This document shows, one piece after another, positions 33,192 through 42,559 of a stretch of DNA of 64,000 nt (position 1 is its first letter; the number at the start of each line of letters is the position of its first letter). Position numbers and translations under genes: made by a program. Under the pieces are notes generated by a model, which had not been told where the DNA came from, made no database searches, and saw nothing but the letters and a program-made list of their open reading frames with translations. This stretch comes from Paracoccus liaowanqingii (GTDB lineage: Bacteria > Pseudomonadota > Alphaproteobacteria > Rhodobacterales > Rhodobacteraceae): the NCBI RefSeq assembly GCF_004683865.2, contig NZ_CP038439.1, positions 3,164,001-3,228,000 of the forward strand. Direction: 5' to 3'.

Positions 33192-33914
33192 ATGGACAAG
33201 GTCATTCTGATCACCGGCGCCTCGGGCGGCATCGGCGAGGGCATCGCGCACGAGCTTGCGGCGGCCGGGGCAAGGGTCCTGCTGGGCGCGCGTCGGCTGG
33301 ACCGGCTGGAGGCCGTGGTCGACACGATCCGCGCGGCCGGCGGTGTGGCCGAGGCGCGGCGGCTGGACGTCACCGACCGGCAGGCGGTCGCGGGCTTTGC
33401 GCAGACGGCGCTGGACCTCTGGGGCCGGATCGACGTGCTGATCAACAATGCCGGCATCATGCCGCTGTCGCCCCTGTCGGCAGGCAAGCTGGACGAATGG
33501 GAGCGGATGGTGGACGTCAACATCAAGGGCGTCCTGTGGGGCATCGGCGCAGTGCTGCCGGTCATGGACCGGCAGGGATCGGGACAGATCATCAACATCG
33601 GCTCGATCGGGGCGTTGCAGGTGGTGCCCACGGCGGCGGTCTATTGCGCGACCAAGTTCGCGGTGCGCGCGATCTCGGACGGGCTGCGGCAGGAAAGCGG
33701 CCGGATCCGCGTCACCTGCGTCAATCCCGGGGTGGTGGACAGCGATCTGGCGGCGACCATCACGCATGAGGAGACGCTGGCGGTGATGGACGCCTATCGC
33801 GCCATCGCGCTGCAGCCGGGCGATATCGCCCGTGCGGTGCGGCAGGTGATCGAGGCGCCCGAGGGTGTGGACACGACCGAAATCACCATCCGCCCGACGG
33901 CCTCGGCGAATTGA
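33192..33914 (+). CDS. Short-chain dehydrogenase/reductase
   Basis: A 240-residue SDR, MDKVILITGASGGIGEGIAHEL, with NNAGIMP, NIGSIGA, YCATKFAVRAISDGLRQE and NPGVVDSDL. The cofactor site has ARRLDRLE after strand 2, suggesting NADP(H). AAGGAGCATCTG precedes ATG 33192. It resembles the YdfG/clavaldehyde dehydrogenase-like group of unknown physiological substrate. Confidence 0.92.
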   Translation: MDKVILITGASGGIGEGIAHELAAAGARVLLGARRLDRLEAVVDTIRAAGGVAEARRLDVTDRQAVAGFAQTALDLWGRIDVLINNAGIMPLSPLSAGKLDEWERMVDVNIKGVLWGIGAVLPVMDRQGSGQIINIGSIGALQVVPTAAVYCATKFAVRAISDGLRQESGRIRVTCVNPGVVDSDLAATITHEETLAVMDAYRAIALQPGDIARAVRQVIEAPEGVDTTEITIRPTASAN

Positions 33915-34046
33915 GGCCGGTGAGGCAACCCGCACAGCCCTGGACGCCAGCCGACGATGGCACAGGAACATCCCGCCCACGCAGCGCGGGCGGGATGGGT
34001 GATTTGTCCGAGCGTTCACATCTGTCCCAGTGCCGGTGGCCATCGG

Positions 34047-34781
34047 CTACATCTCAAGGCTTCCCCCATAGGCCTTCGGGACCAGGTCGTCCTGGCGTTC
34101 CCCGCTGCGGATCAGGTCCAGGATCGTCTCGGCCACGCGGTCGGGGGCATGTGCCGCCGGGCCGACGGTCCTGATCTCGGCAGCGGCCGCGTCCTGCCCC
34201 TCGGACACCGCAGCGTAGAACTCGGTGTCGGTGACGAACGGATAGATCGTCGAGACGGATATGCCCGCCTCGGCCAGTTCCAGCCGGGCCACGTCCGACA
34301 GCATGTTCAGCGCCAATTTCGAACTGGTATAGGCCCCCGCGCCGGGCAGGATCCCGAAGGTGGCGCCGGAGCTGACATTCACGATGGCCCCCATGCCCTG
34401 ACGGCGCATCTGCGGGATCACCGCCTGCATCATGGCCAGGGGGGCCACGGTGTTCAGGTCCAGAACCGCGCGATAGGCCGCGATGTCGATCCTGTCGACG
34501 GGCGCGTAGAGACCCCGGCCGGCATTGTTCACCAGCGCATCGAGGCGTCCGAATCTCCGGAGGACCGCCGCGATGCTGGCCTCGATCTGCGCGCCCATGG
34601 TCACGTCGCAGGGAAGCACCAGCGCATCTGGACCAAGGCGATCCGCCAAGGCGCGCAGCCGGTCCTCGCGGCGGGCCAGCACGGCGACGCGGGCGCCGGC
34701 CTGTGCGGCGGCGATGGCGGTGGCCATGCCGATCCCGGATGAGGCCCCGGTGATCAGGATGACGGAATCTTCGATCTTCAT
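34047..34781 (-). CDS. Short-chain dehydrogenase/reductase
   Basis: A 244-residue SDR, MKIEDSVILITGASSGIGMATAIAAAQ, with LARREDRLRAL, VNNAGRGLY, NVSSGA and YTSSKLALNMLSDVARLEL. All catalytic positions (N, S, Y, K) are visible. It is divergent from the AraC-type regulator at 34960. The region 33915-34046 between this gene and the convergent SDR holds no gene. Confidence 0.92.
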   Translation of the reverse strand: MKIEDSVILITGASSGIGMATAIAAAQAGARVAVLARREDRLRALADRLGPDALVLPCDVTMGAQIEASIAAVLRRFGRLDALVNNAGRGLYAPVDRIDIAAYRAVLDLNTVAPLAMMQAVIPQMRRQGMGAIVNVSSGATFGILPGAGAYTSSKLALNMLSDVARLELAEAGISVSTIYPFVTDTEFYAAVSEGQDAAAAEIRTVGPAAHAPDRVAETILDLIRSGERQDDLVPKAYGGSLEM

Positions 34782-34959
34782 GCGCAGCGCTTTCCTTCAT
34801 GACCAAGGTCCTGCACGGGCCCGCAGGAGGGTCGGGTCCCGTGCCGATGCCTGATCAGGATGTGGGGATGCGGCGCGCATCACCCATGCCCGAAGCGATC
34901 CGGATCTTGCCCGATCCTCTCACGACGGTGTATCTTCAGGTCATGGACCGATCCCCGCG

Positions 34960-35865
34960 ATGACCGACCCCTTTCCCGACCTCGCATCCCGGCTGGCGGA
35001 TACGCTTCCGGAGGGCGTGACGCGCACGACCCTTCCAGGGGTGGAGCTTCTCAAGATCACCAGCCCGGGCGAGCTGACCCCCGAGGTCCACAAGCCGATG
35101 GTCAGCCTGATCCTCCAGGGACAGAAACGCCTTCTGATCGGCGCCGAGGTCTTGCACTATCACGGCGGGGACACCTACGTGGCGGCCGTCGATCTGCCGA
35201 TGCGGGTCGAGATCCTCGGCTGCACCCGCGCGCGTCCCTATCTGGCGGTGAAGCTTGGCCCCGATCCTGCCCTGATCGCCGATCTGGTCGGGCGATCAGG
35301 AACCACGGCAGAGCCCTCCGCAGGCCGCGCCTTTGCCGTGCATCCGGCGGATGCGGAGCTGCGAGATGCCTATCGCCGCCTCCTGCAGCTGCGCGATCGG
35401 CCGGAGGAGATCGCGGTCCTCGGCCCGCTGATCCAGCGCGAGATCCTGTTCCGCCTGCTGCGCGGTCCCCAGGGCCCGATTTTGCGCAAGATCGCGGGCG
35501 GCATCGGGCATGGCACCGGCATCGGACCGGCCATCTCGCTGATCCGGGCGGGATATGCCGGGCAGATCCGCGTGTCGGACCTGGCGCGGGCCTCGGGGAT
35601 GAGCGTCGCGACCCTCCACCGTCGTTTCAAGGCAGAGACGGGCATGTCGCCTTTGCAGTACCGCACCCTCATCCGTCTCTACGAGGCCCGCAGCAGGCTG
35701 ATCACCTCGCCCGGCAATGTGGCCGGGGTGGCCTTCGGCCTGGGCTATGAAAGCGCCTCGCAATTCTCGCGCGACTACGCCCGGGCCTTCGGCGCCCCGC
35801 CCCTGCGCGATGCCCGGCGCATCCGCGCGGGTCTGGTGGACGAGAGGGCCGAAAGCCCGGTCTGA
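34960..35865 (+). CDS. AraC/XylS-family regulator
   Basis: A 301-residue regulator with an AraC_N-type cupin region (residues ~25-180, PMVSLILQGQKRLLIGAEVLHYHGGDTYVAAVDLP) and a C-terminal double HTH (IRVSDLARASGMSVATLHRRFKAETGMSPLQY and VAGVAFGLGYESASQFSRDYARAFG). The group often controls divergent SDR or reductase genes responding to aromatics. Here the neighbour is the SDR at 34047-34781. Confidence 0.92.
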   Translation: MTDPFPDLASRLADTLPEGVTRTTLPGVELLKITSPGELTPEVHKPMVSLILQGQKRLLIGAEVLHYHGGDTYVAAVDLPMRVEILGCTRARPYLAVKLGPDPALIADLVGRSGTTAEPSAGRAFAVHPADAELRDAYRRLLQLRDRPEEIAVLGPLIQREILFRLLRGPQGPILRKIAGGIGHGTGIGPAISLIRAGYAGQIRVSDLARASGMSVATLHRRFKAETGMSPLQYRTLIRLYEARSRLITSPGNVAGVAFGLGYESASQFSRDYARAFGAPPLRDARRIRAGLVDERAESPV

Positions 35866-36005
35866 TCCGGCAGGCGCCAGCCCGATGTCGATTGCCCGGA
35901 TGGGAGGGGACAGGGGGTCGGATCTTTTGCTCGGCCCAGCCCGGCTCTCGCATCGCATGGCGCGATTTCAATGCTGTGACCCACGCAATGCCGGAAAAGG
36001 CACCG

Positions 36006-36998
36006 TCAGGTCTGGTCGATCGTGATCGTCGCACCAGCCTGTTCCAGTGCGCCCAGGAACCCATCGGGCTCCATGAGCTGTTCGGGAAAATAGAGCCCGG
36101 CCGGAAACGCCGGGCGCCCCGCCAGCCCGAGTGTCGCAGACAGGGAGAGAGTGGCGCTCAGGCCGGTCAAGGACGCCTGTCCGCGCGTGAACTCCAGGGT
36201 CGAGCGCCGCATGATCTTCCGGCCATCACGTTCCCCGGCAATGTCCAGGATCACCTCTGTCCCGACGGTTCCGCCCCGCAGACGGCTCGAGGAGATGCCG
36301 CTGGCCAGATCGAAGCGAATGTCGGCCGCGCCCGATGCGGCCTGAAGACTGACGATGTCATAGGGCGCAAACGCCGCGGCCGAGAGCGTGCGGCCATCGA
36401 TCGCCGTGATGTCCCGCGTGGCATCCGCCCCGGTCAGCCAGACCCGGCGACCCTCGCGGAAGGCCAGCGCCCCGGCGCCGCCCAGATCCATGTCCTCCAG
36501 TGCGGCCGGTCCGGTCGGATCGAGGTCGTCCACGATCGCGGACACATGGATCGAGTGGACGGCATCGAGACCCGTCATCGACGCCAGGGCCAGGAAGACC
36601 GTGGGTCCGGCGTGCCAGTGGCTGGACAGCACCACCGGCGAGGCGCTTGGGCGGCGAATGACATGCGCCATCTCCCCACCGACCTCGACCAGCCAGTTGC
36701 CGATGCTGAGATAGGGATGTCCAAGATCAAGAGCGTATCGGAGGCCCTGCAGGCCGGCGTCTTGGACGACCATCACCACGGCACCGACATCCGCGTCACG
36801 ACCCAGCCCAAGCCGGGGCTGCGCCGTGTCGACCTGAACCGCTTCGGCCAGGCCCACGTCGCGGGCAAGGGCCGCGGCCTTGTCGATGTTTTGTCCTCCG
36901 ATGAGAAGGGGGATATCCGGATGTCGGTCACGGAAGTGACGCACCATCTGTTCGCCGACGACACCCGTGCCGCCGACAAAGAGGATCTTTCCAGTCAT
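36006..36998 (-). CDS. Saccharopine dehydrogenase-like NAD(P)-binding protein
   Basis: A 330-residue protein from ATG 36998 (MTGKILFVGGTGVVGEQMVRHFRDRHPDIPLLIGG). The Rossmann G-G-T-G-V-V-G motif is followed by VVMVVQDAGLQGLRYALDLGHPYLSIGNW, typical of saccharopine-dehydrogenase-like reductases. The C-terminal half has a substrate domain of no clear type. It is 72 bases upstream, on the same strand, of the broken alpha/beta hydrolase's 3' end; function unknown. Confidence 0.75.
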   Translation of the reverse strand: MTGKILFVGGTGVVGEQMVRHFRDRHPDIPLLIGGQNIDKAAALARDVGLAEAVQVDTAQPRLGLGRDADVGAVVMVVQDAGLQGLRYALDLGHPYLSIGNWLVEVGGEMAHVIRRPSASPVVLSSHWHAGPTVFLALASMTGLDAVHSIHVSAIVDDLDPTGPAALEDMDLGGAGALAFREGRRVWLTGADATRDITAIDGRTLSAAAFAPYDIVSLQAASGAADIRFDLASGISSSRLRGGTVGTEVILDIAGERDGRKIMRRSTLEFTRGQASLTGLSATLSLSATLGLAGRPAFPAGLYFPEQLMEPDGFLGALEQAGATITIDQT

Positions 36999-37070
36999 TC
37001 GAATTCTCCAGTCATGACAGACAGACATGAGGGCGCTGAGGCGTCGGGCCGGTCGCCGCAGCCAAGGGCG

Positions 37071-38186
37071 TCAGCGAGGGAACGTCCTGTCCAGCCAGTC
37101 GAGAACGATCCGGTTGGCCTCTTCGGGCTTTTCCTCGGGCGTCCAGTGCCAGGTGTCGACGATGACGTGCCTTTCCAGATCCGGGACGAGGGCATCCATG
37201 CCGTCGGTCATGCTTGGACGCAGGACCACGTCATTTTCCGCCGAGATCATCAGCGAGGGGACGCGGACCATCTGGTCGACCTCCAGCCCCGCCTGCCAGT
37301 TGCGCGAGATGTTGCGATACCAGTTGATGGCCGGCGTGAAGCCGGTGCGCGCGTACTGGCTGACGTAGAAGTCCAGTTCCCCGGCGCTCAGCACATCCTG
37401 TCCAGGGAATTGCGCGGGCGCTGGCTGACCGTAATATTCCATGTTCTTCAACTCGGCCGGCATCTGATCCCAGTCCTCAGGGGTCCCGAGGTCCTTTCGC
37501 AGGGCCCCGCGCAGCGTTCCCTCCGGGTCGCTGTTCATGGCGATGTCGGCCAGGTCGCCGTCCTAGAACATCAGCACATACATGCCGGGGCGATAGACCT
37601 CGCGCATCTGGGCGATCGGATCGCGGCCCGGATCGGCGGTGAAGTCGTCGCCGTCACCCAGCACGGGCGCGACAAGATCGGGGTGCAGCCAAAGGCCCCA
37701 ATGGGGGATATGCGGCGTGTTGAACGAGACGACGCCCGTGGTCCGCTCTTCATGGAACAGGGCCATCTGCCAGGCGAGCAACCCGCCCCAGTCATGCCCC
37801 ACGAAAACGGCTTCATCGACGTCGAGGCCGTCGAGCATGCCCGCAATGTCACCGGTCAAATCGGCAATGTCATAGTCCTCGACATTCTCCGGGGCGTCGC
37901 TCAGCCCATAGCCGCGCAGGTCGGGGACGATGACCCGATAGCCGGCATCGACAAGGGCCGGGATCTGATGGCGCCACGTATAGGCCAGACCCGGAAATCC
38001 GTGCAGAAGCACGACCGCCGGCCCGGATCCGGCCTCGTAGACGGCAAGCTCGATGCCGTTCGTGCCGACCATCTCGACGGGCGGCATGGTCGGAGCGATG
38101 CCTGGCAGGTCGGCAAGGGCGGGGACGGCCATCAGGACCGTGGCGGCGGCAAAGCCCGCGAGGGCCGTTCTGCGTGTCAAATTCAT
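37071..38186 (-). pseudogene. Exported alpha/beta hydrolase (epoxide-hydrolase-like) with in-frame amber codon
   Basis: Start ATG 38186 gives a Tat-like signal (MNLTRRTALAGFAAATVLMAVPALA), then the hydrolase core: VVLLHGFPGLAYTWRHQIP, oxyanion HGFPG, nucleophile elbow GHDWGG, and later SAENDVVLRPSM and a final histidine in VDTWHWTPEEKPEEAN. At 37563-37565 a TAG follows GMYVLMF and the same frame continues DGDLADIAMNSDPEGTLR to the end. One C-to-T change (CAG to TAG) would explain it. Nucleophile and later acid/His are on opposite sides of the stop, so the truncated product should be inactive. A TetR gene with operator lies divergent. Confidence 0.85.
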
Positions 38187-38293
38187 CGGGGTGAAGACCT
38201 TCGGGCTTTGGGGGACGCCCCGCGATGCGGCTGCCGGTCTGGCAGCCGGGGGCGCCGGAATGCGGTGGATGTCACGACCGCTGCGTGCTACAC

Positions 38294-38308
38294 TAAGTAA
38301 GTTACTTA
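38294..38308. promoter_or_regulatory. TetR operator candidate
   Basis: TAAGTAA-G-TTACTTA, a perfect 7+1+7 palindrome, lies 27 bases before the TetR ATG 38335 and about 107 bases upstream of the hydrolase start. Its symmetry and position fit a TetR operator controlling both genes. Confidence 0.7.
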
Positions 38309-38334
38309 TGGTAATATTGCGGCTCAGGTCGCCA

Positions 38335-38928
38335 ATGTCAAGCAGGGAGACAGGTTTGTCCGGAAAGATGCCCAAAGCGGATCGTCGCGCGCAGCTGCTG
38401 GACGTGGCCCATCGGATCGTGCGGCAGCAGGGAACGGATGCCCTGACGCTCGGGACGCTGGCCGACCAGGCCGGCGTGAGCAAGCCGATCACCTACAATC
38501 ATTTCGAGACACGGTCCGGTCTGCTGGTCGCTCTCTACGGCGAGATCATGGACAGGCAGACCAGGGCACTGGCCGATGCGATCAAGGACACCGGGCAGGC
38601 GCTCGATCAGGTCTCCCGCGTTCTCGCCGAGGCCTACATGGACTGCCACGCGTCCATCGGACCGGAATGGCACGCCATCGGCGCGGCGCTCAGGGGCAGC
38701 GCGGAGATGGATGGCTATCAGCGCCGGATGATCGAGGGGCATGTCGCCTTCTTCGGACGCGTTCTGTCGCCGCTGACCGAGTTGCCGGACGAGACCGTCC
38801 ACCGTCGCTGCGTCGGGATCATCGGCGCGGCCGAAGCCCTCTCGGACGCGATGGTCCGCGGCCAGACGAGCCGAGACCACGCCGTCTCCGACCTTGACGC
38901 CCTGATCGTCGGTTGGCTGCGACGATAG
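38335..38928 (+). CDS. TetR-family regulator
   Basis: A 197-residue regulator if ATG 38335 is used, or 186 residues from ATG 38368 (MPKADRRAQLLDVAHRIVRQQGTDALTLGTLADQAGVSKPITYNHFETRSGLL). The N-terminal HTH is canonical, and the C-terminal ligand domain is helical with ALRGSAEMDGYQRRM. The operator upstream favours either start over longer frames. It likely represses the divergent hydrolase. Confidence 0.88.
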   Translation: MSSRETGLSGKMPKADRRAQLLDVAHRIVRQQGTDALTLGTLADQAGVSKPITYNHFETRSGLLVALYGEIMDRQTRALADAIKDTGQALDQVSRVLAEAYMDCHASIGPEWHAIGAALRGSAEMDGYQRRMIEGHVAFFGRVLSPLTELPDETVHRRCVGIIGAAEALSDAMVRGQTSRDHAVSDLDALIVGWLRR

Positions 38929-39467
38929 GGAAAACCTTGCCCGGAGGCGCCGCGACAAGGGGATGACGGGCCGATGTGAGTCGACGCCTTCCTGCCTCTC
39001 GCGGGCCGAACCTCGGGCAGGCTGGATCCGGCCAAGGCCGGCACCGATCGGACGCGCGTGACGCAGATGCTACCGGGCTTTCGGAAGGAACTTCTGTTCT
39101 TGATCCCGGACGCGCGCAGTGTTTTGCCGATGTAGACAAAGCTCCTGCGGGAGAGGGACAACGTGATGTTGCGCGCGCATTTTTTTTACTTTTTCAAAGG
39201 GCTGATCATAAGGTCCGGAACATGGTCCCTGCAGTTCCCCTTGGTGGTTCGCCTCCCTGATTGTGGTTTTTGGCAAAAAACGTCCTCTGTCGGCGCTGCG
39301 ACCTCGTCTGCCCAGGAAGTGGATGCTCAGAATGCGTGGCAGCATCGACACGAAGACCCCAAAGCTGCCGCACGACTGCAGGGCAACATCAACGCCAGGA
39401 GCCTCTACTGAGGTTTGACGTCTCCACATAAGCCCACCGACATGTTGACGATGACAGCACGCTGTCG
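38929..39467. other. Intergenic region without a recognisable gene
   Basis: About 540 bases between the TetR and MarR genes. Frames on both strands lack ribosome sites and homology I can name. The part around 39170-39260 is AT-richer and may be foreign. Nothing supportable as a gene. Confidence 0.4.
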
Positions 39468-39489
39468 TAATGACAATACAACGTCATAA
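39468..39489. promoter_or_regulatory. MarR operator candidate
   Basis: TAATGAC and GTCATAA face each other with an 8-base spacer, 16 bases before the MarR ATG. Six of seven positions are symmetric. It is a plausible autoregulatory site. Confidence 0.45.
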
Positions 39490-39504
39490 TTAACGGTGTG
39501 GGAT

Positions 39505-39999
39505 ATGCCCGTCGAACCCCCGTCTTCCAGCCCTGAAGAAATCGAGCTTCGCAGTGCGTTGACCGATCTCATCGTGGAGATCTTCAGATTGAACGGCGAC
39601 CTCCTCCAATCGGGTGACGCACTGGTCGGCGACCTGGGCTTGACGAGTGCGCGCTGGCAGGTGCTTGGGGCCATGTCCCGCTCTCCTGTTTCGTTGCCGG
39701 TCGCGCATCTCGCGCGCGACATGGGACTGACGCGTCAAGCCGTGCAGCGGGTGGTGGACGACATGCAGGCGGGTGGTTTGGTCAGGCTGGACCCGAACCC
39801 GCACCACAGCAGAGCAAAGCTCGTTGCGATGACCGGGCAGGGGCTGGGCGCGTATGAACAGGCAATGGCGCGTCAGCAGGCTTGGGCAGACAATCTTGCC
39901 GCTGACCTGCAGGTTTCGACGATCATCGGTGCCGTCGATCTTCTGCAAATCCTGAGACGGCGTCTTGCCGGCGACAACACCACCACCACTCTGAAATAG
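39505..39999 (+). CDS. MarR-family regulator
   Basis: A 164-residue winged-helix protein from ATG 39505 (MPVEPPSSSPEEIELRSALTDLIVEIFRLNG); GTG 39496 would add three residues. The wHTH reads LTSARWQVLGAMSRSPVSLPVAHLARDMGLTRQAVQRVVDDMQAGGLV, with the wing PNPHHSRAKLVAMT. It precedes the VOC gene by nine bases and probably controls it. Confidence 0.88.
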   Translation: MPVEPPSSSPEEIELRSALTDLIVEIFRLNGDLLQSGDALVGDLGLTSARWQVLGAMSRSPVSLPVAHLARDMGLTRQAVQRVVDDMQAGGLVRLDPNPHHSRAKLVAMTGQGLGAYEQAMARQQAWADNLAADLQVSTIIGAVDLLQILRRRLAGDNTTTTLK

Positions 40000-40008
40000 G
40001 AATTTATC

Positions 40009-40467
40009 ATGCCAAACACAGCAACAGGACCCATCCGGGCCTCCGCGCTCTCGAAGGCGCGTGTCGCACACGTTGCCCTACGTATCAGGGATCGCGAATC
40101 TGGCATCGCCTGGTATCGGGACAAACTGGGGATGCAGGTGGTTCGTGCCTTTGATCTGAATGGCATGACATTCACAGAAATGGCGATGGAGAGCGGCGAA
40201 GCGTTTCGACTGGAATTGGTTTCGGGCGATGGTGCCGTCGAACGACCCGGTGACGGCGAGCTATCCGACAGCTTTCTGCTGAACGGATGGCATCACTTGG
40301 GGATCTGGGTCGACGACGTCGATCTGGCGGTGGACGAACTCAGGGGCCGGGACGTCCGCATCACCCTCGATCCCACCGACAATCACGAATGGATGGTGCG
40401 TGTCGCGTTCATTGCGGATCCTTGGGGAAACGTGATCGAGCTGCTTCAACCTCTTCAAGCTGGATGA
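40009..40467 (+). CDS. VOC-family protein
   Basis: A 152-residue VOC protein. VAHVALRIRDRESGIAWYRDKLGMQVVRAF opens the fold, HHLGIWVDDVDLAVDEL the second half, and VAFIADPWGNVIELLQP closes it (D-P-x-G-N-x-I-E). The two H and two E positions suit a metal site. It is cotranscribed with the MarR gene. Substrate unknown. Bases 40468-40747 hold no supportable gene. Confidence 0.85.
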   Translation: MPNTATGPIRASALSKARVAHVALRIRDRESGIAWYRDKLGMQVVRAFDLNGMTFTEMAMESGEAFRLELVSGDGAVERPGDGELSDSFLLNGWHHLGIWVDDVDLAVDELRGRDVRITLDPTDNHEWMVRVAFIADPWGNVIELLQPLQAG

Positions 40468-40747
40468 CACCAGCCGCCGCCCTGCCGCGAGGGCGGCGAC
40501 AACCATTGCACTGAACATCACCGCTGTTCCGCGGAAAACGAAGAACAGGGGTGTTTCGAACGCGTTCGAAACATGCCTCGCGGGAACGGGCAGAACGCTC
40601 ATCGCACCCCAGCCAGTGGTCTGGGTCAAGGCCAGACTGAACAGACCAAATGACGGTGCTGCTCAGTGCGATTTGGTCGGCTGGCATGAAGTCGCCGTGA
40701 CAGAAGCGAACGGCAGGAACGTCGGATCGCGGTCCAAAGCGACCCTC

Positions 40748-41383
40748 TCAACCAGTTTCGGGACCTTCCGCGTCAGAGTTTGCAGCCATGCCGTAACGCA
40801 GTCCGTCGATCAGCAGTCTTACCAAGCGTCGGACAACCTCGGGATCGGAATGGCCGGAGGGCGTGCACAGGCCCGCAACCGCGCGCAACAGATCCCGGGG
40901 TTCGACATCCGCGCGCAGTTCACCGGCATCTGCCGCCGCGTGAAGGAGAGACGTCAGAGCCGGCTCGAGGCGCGCGTCGAAATAGGCGGGCAAAGTCGCA
41001 TAGGCCGGCCCCCCGGAATGAAGGGATGAGGCAAGGCCGCGTTTGGCCAGGATGAAGTCCACATATCGCTGCATCCACAGATCGACAGCGTCCGCAGGCG
41101 CATGATCCTGCGCGAGGGAAAGAGCGGCATCGGCACAGGCGTCGACCTCGCGCCGGAACACCGCCGCGATCAGATCCGCGCGTTGAGGAAAGCGGCGGTA
41201 GATCGTGCCCACCCCCATGCCCGCCTCATCGGCGATCTCGCGCATCGGCGCGTCGACCCCGGTCCTCGCAAAGACGATCCGTGCGGCCTCGATGAGCTTG
41301 CCTTCGTTGCGCCTGGCGTCCGCCCGCATCGGGGCTGCACCGGTATCGTCCGGCCGGAGCTTGGGGTTTTTCAGCTGTGACAC
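40748..41383 (-). CDS. TetR-family regulator
   Basis: A 211-residue TetR protein. I start at GTG 41383 (VSQLKNPKLRPDD) because AGGAGG lies 4-9 bases upstream and the operator-like dyad lies just beyond. The HTH is KLIEAARIVFARTGVDAPMREIADEAGMGVGTIYRRFPQRADLI, and the C-terminal part fits the TetR_C SlmA/YcdC-like helical domain. It is divergent from the SDR at 41494 and likely represses it. Confidence 0.9.
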   Translation of the reverse strand: MSQLKNPKLRPDDTGAAPMRADARRNEGKLIEAARIVFARTGVDAPMREIADEAGMGVGTIYRRFPQRADLIAAVFRREVDACADAALSLAQDHAPADAVDLWMQRYVDFILAKRGLASSLHSGGPAYATLPAYFDARLEPALTSLLHAAADAGELRADVEPRDLLRAVAGLCTPSGHSDPEVVRRLVRLLIDGLRYGMAANSDAEGPETG

Positions 41384-41399
41384 AGCACCTCCTCTTGCT

Positions 41400-41441
41400 A
41401 AGCGGAACGTTGTTCCGTATACACGGAAGAGTGTTCCGCTT
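41400..41441. promoter_or_regulatory. TetR operator, 42-bp dyad
   Basis: The outer arms AAGCGGAAC (41400-41408) and GTTCCGCTT (41433-41441) are exact reverse complements. Within them CGGAAC-GTT-GTTCCG (41403-41417) and CGGAA-GAGTG-TTCCG (41424-41438) are further dyads flanking GTATAC. Two dimer sites in one symmetric block lie between the divergent TetR and SDR genes. Confidence 0.75.
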
Positions 41442-41493
41442 ACTATGTATCTTGTGCGGAAGCCGCTGACCATATCCTAAAGGGAATTCCGCC

Positions 41494-42240
41494 ATGACCG
41501 ACAACCGCGTCGCCCTTGTCACCGGGGCAAATCAGGGGATCGGCTTTCAGATCGCCCGGGACCTGGCCGCACAGGGCCTGACCGTGCTGGTTGGGGCGCG
41601 CGATCTGGCCAAGGGCGAGGCCGCCGCAAATCAGATCGGGGATCGCGCGCATGCCATCCGGATCAACGTGACCGATCAGGCCTCGATTGATGCCGCGGCA
41701 GAGCGTATCCGCCGCGAATTCGGCCGGCTTGATGTCTTGATGAACAATGCCGGCATTTCGCGCGCGCAGCCGGACCAGCCCTTCGGCGTTGCTGTCAGGA
41801 CCAGCCTGCTGACCGAAGCCCCGATCGCGGATGTCCGGCGGGTGTTCGAGACCAACGTGTTCGGCGTGATCGCCGTGACGCAGGCGATGCTGCCGCTTCT
41901 GCGCGAGGCGCCTGCGGGCCGCATCGTGATCACCGGCAGCTCGGGCGCATCCCTGAGCCTGAACTCGGATCCGACCAACGATCACCGCAGGATGTTCGGC
42001 ACCTACTCCGTGTCCAAGACCGCCGTCCATGCCGTGATGCTGGCCTTTGCGCTGGCGCTTGAGGACACGCGGATCAAGGTCAATGCCGCCTGTCCCGGTT
42101 TCACCTCCACAGCACTCAACAACTTCAACGGGACGCGAAGCCTGCAGGAGGGTGCCCGCGAACCGGTGCGACTGGCACTGATCGGCGACGCTGGCCCGAC
42201 GGGCAGCTTTTCCGACGAGGACGGCCCGGTCGCATGGTGA
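41494..42240 (+). CDS. Short-chain dehydrogenase/reductase
   Basis: A 248-residue SDR, MTDNRVALVTGANQGIGFQIARDLAAQGL, with VLVGARDLAKGEAAA, MNNAGIS, ITGSSGAS and YSVSKTAVHAVMLAFALAL. GGGAATTCCGCC precedes the ATG. The group resembles carbonyl-reductase-like SDRs. Regulation by the divergent TetR protein is likely from the shared operator. Confidence 0.92.
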   Translation: MTDNRVALVTGANQGIGFQIARDLAAQGLTVLVGARDLAKGEAAANQIGDRAHAIRINVTDQASIDAAAERIRREFGRLDVLMNNAGISRAQPDQPFGVAVRTSLLTEAPIADVRRVFETNVFGVIAVTQAMLPLLREAPAGRIVITGSSGASLSLNSDPTNDHRRMFGTYSVSKTAVHAVMLAFALALEDTRIKVNAACPGFTSTALNNFNGTRSLQEGAREPVRLALIGDAGPTGSFSDEDGPVAW

Positions 42241-42284
42241 TGCTGACCAGTCTTGGCATCCCGCTTTTGAAGAAAGGACGACGC

Positions 42285-42400
42285 CAGAATACAAACTTGC
42301 GTCACTGGGGCAACTGGCTTCGTCGGCTCTGCCACCGTTTCTGAGTTTCTCGGCGCCGGGCAGCGCGTCATTGGACTTGCCCGAACAGCCATCTCGGCAG
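42285..42400 (+). pseudogene. NAD-dependent epimerase/dehydratase, 5' fragment
   Basis: The plus strand reads CVTGATGFVGSATVSEFLGA then GQRVIGLART, the Rossmann start of an extended SDR (T-G-x-x-G-x-x-G). It is lost after about 40 residues, and no intact start codon is evident. A gene scrap between the SDR and the azl/lrp remnants. Confidence 0.6.
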
Positions 42401-42559
42401 GTCGAGTTCCAGCTTGGTTCGTCCCGCATCGCAGACCTCAAGACGCCGTCGCCGATCGGCCGCCATGCGGGCCCAAGCTTTCGTTCACGAAATCTGCACG
42501 TGCCGCCACTGGGAAAATGATAAAGACCAGGCATACTCCGGACCTGAGCTGCAATGTCG

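Noticed and set aside
35892..38300. 802-codon open frame on the plus strand
   Set aside because: Antisense to the saccharopine-dehydrogenase-like gene and the hydrolase; Gly/Arg/Asp/His-rich shadow of GC-rich coding DNA.
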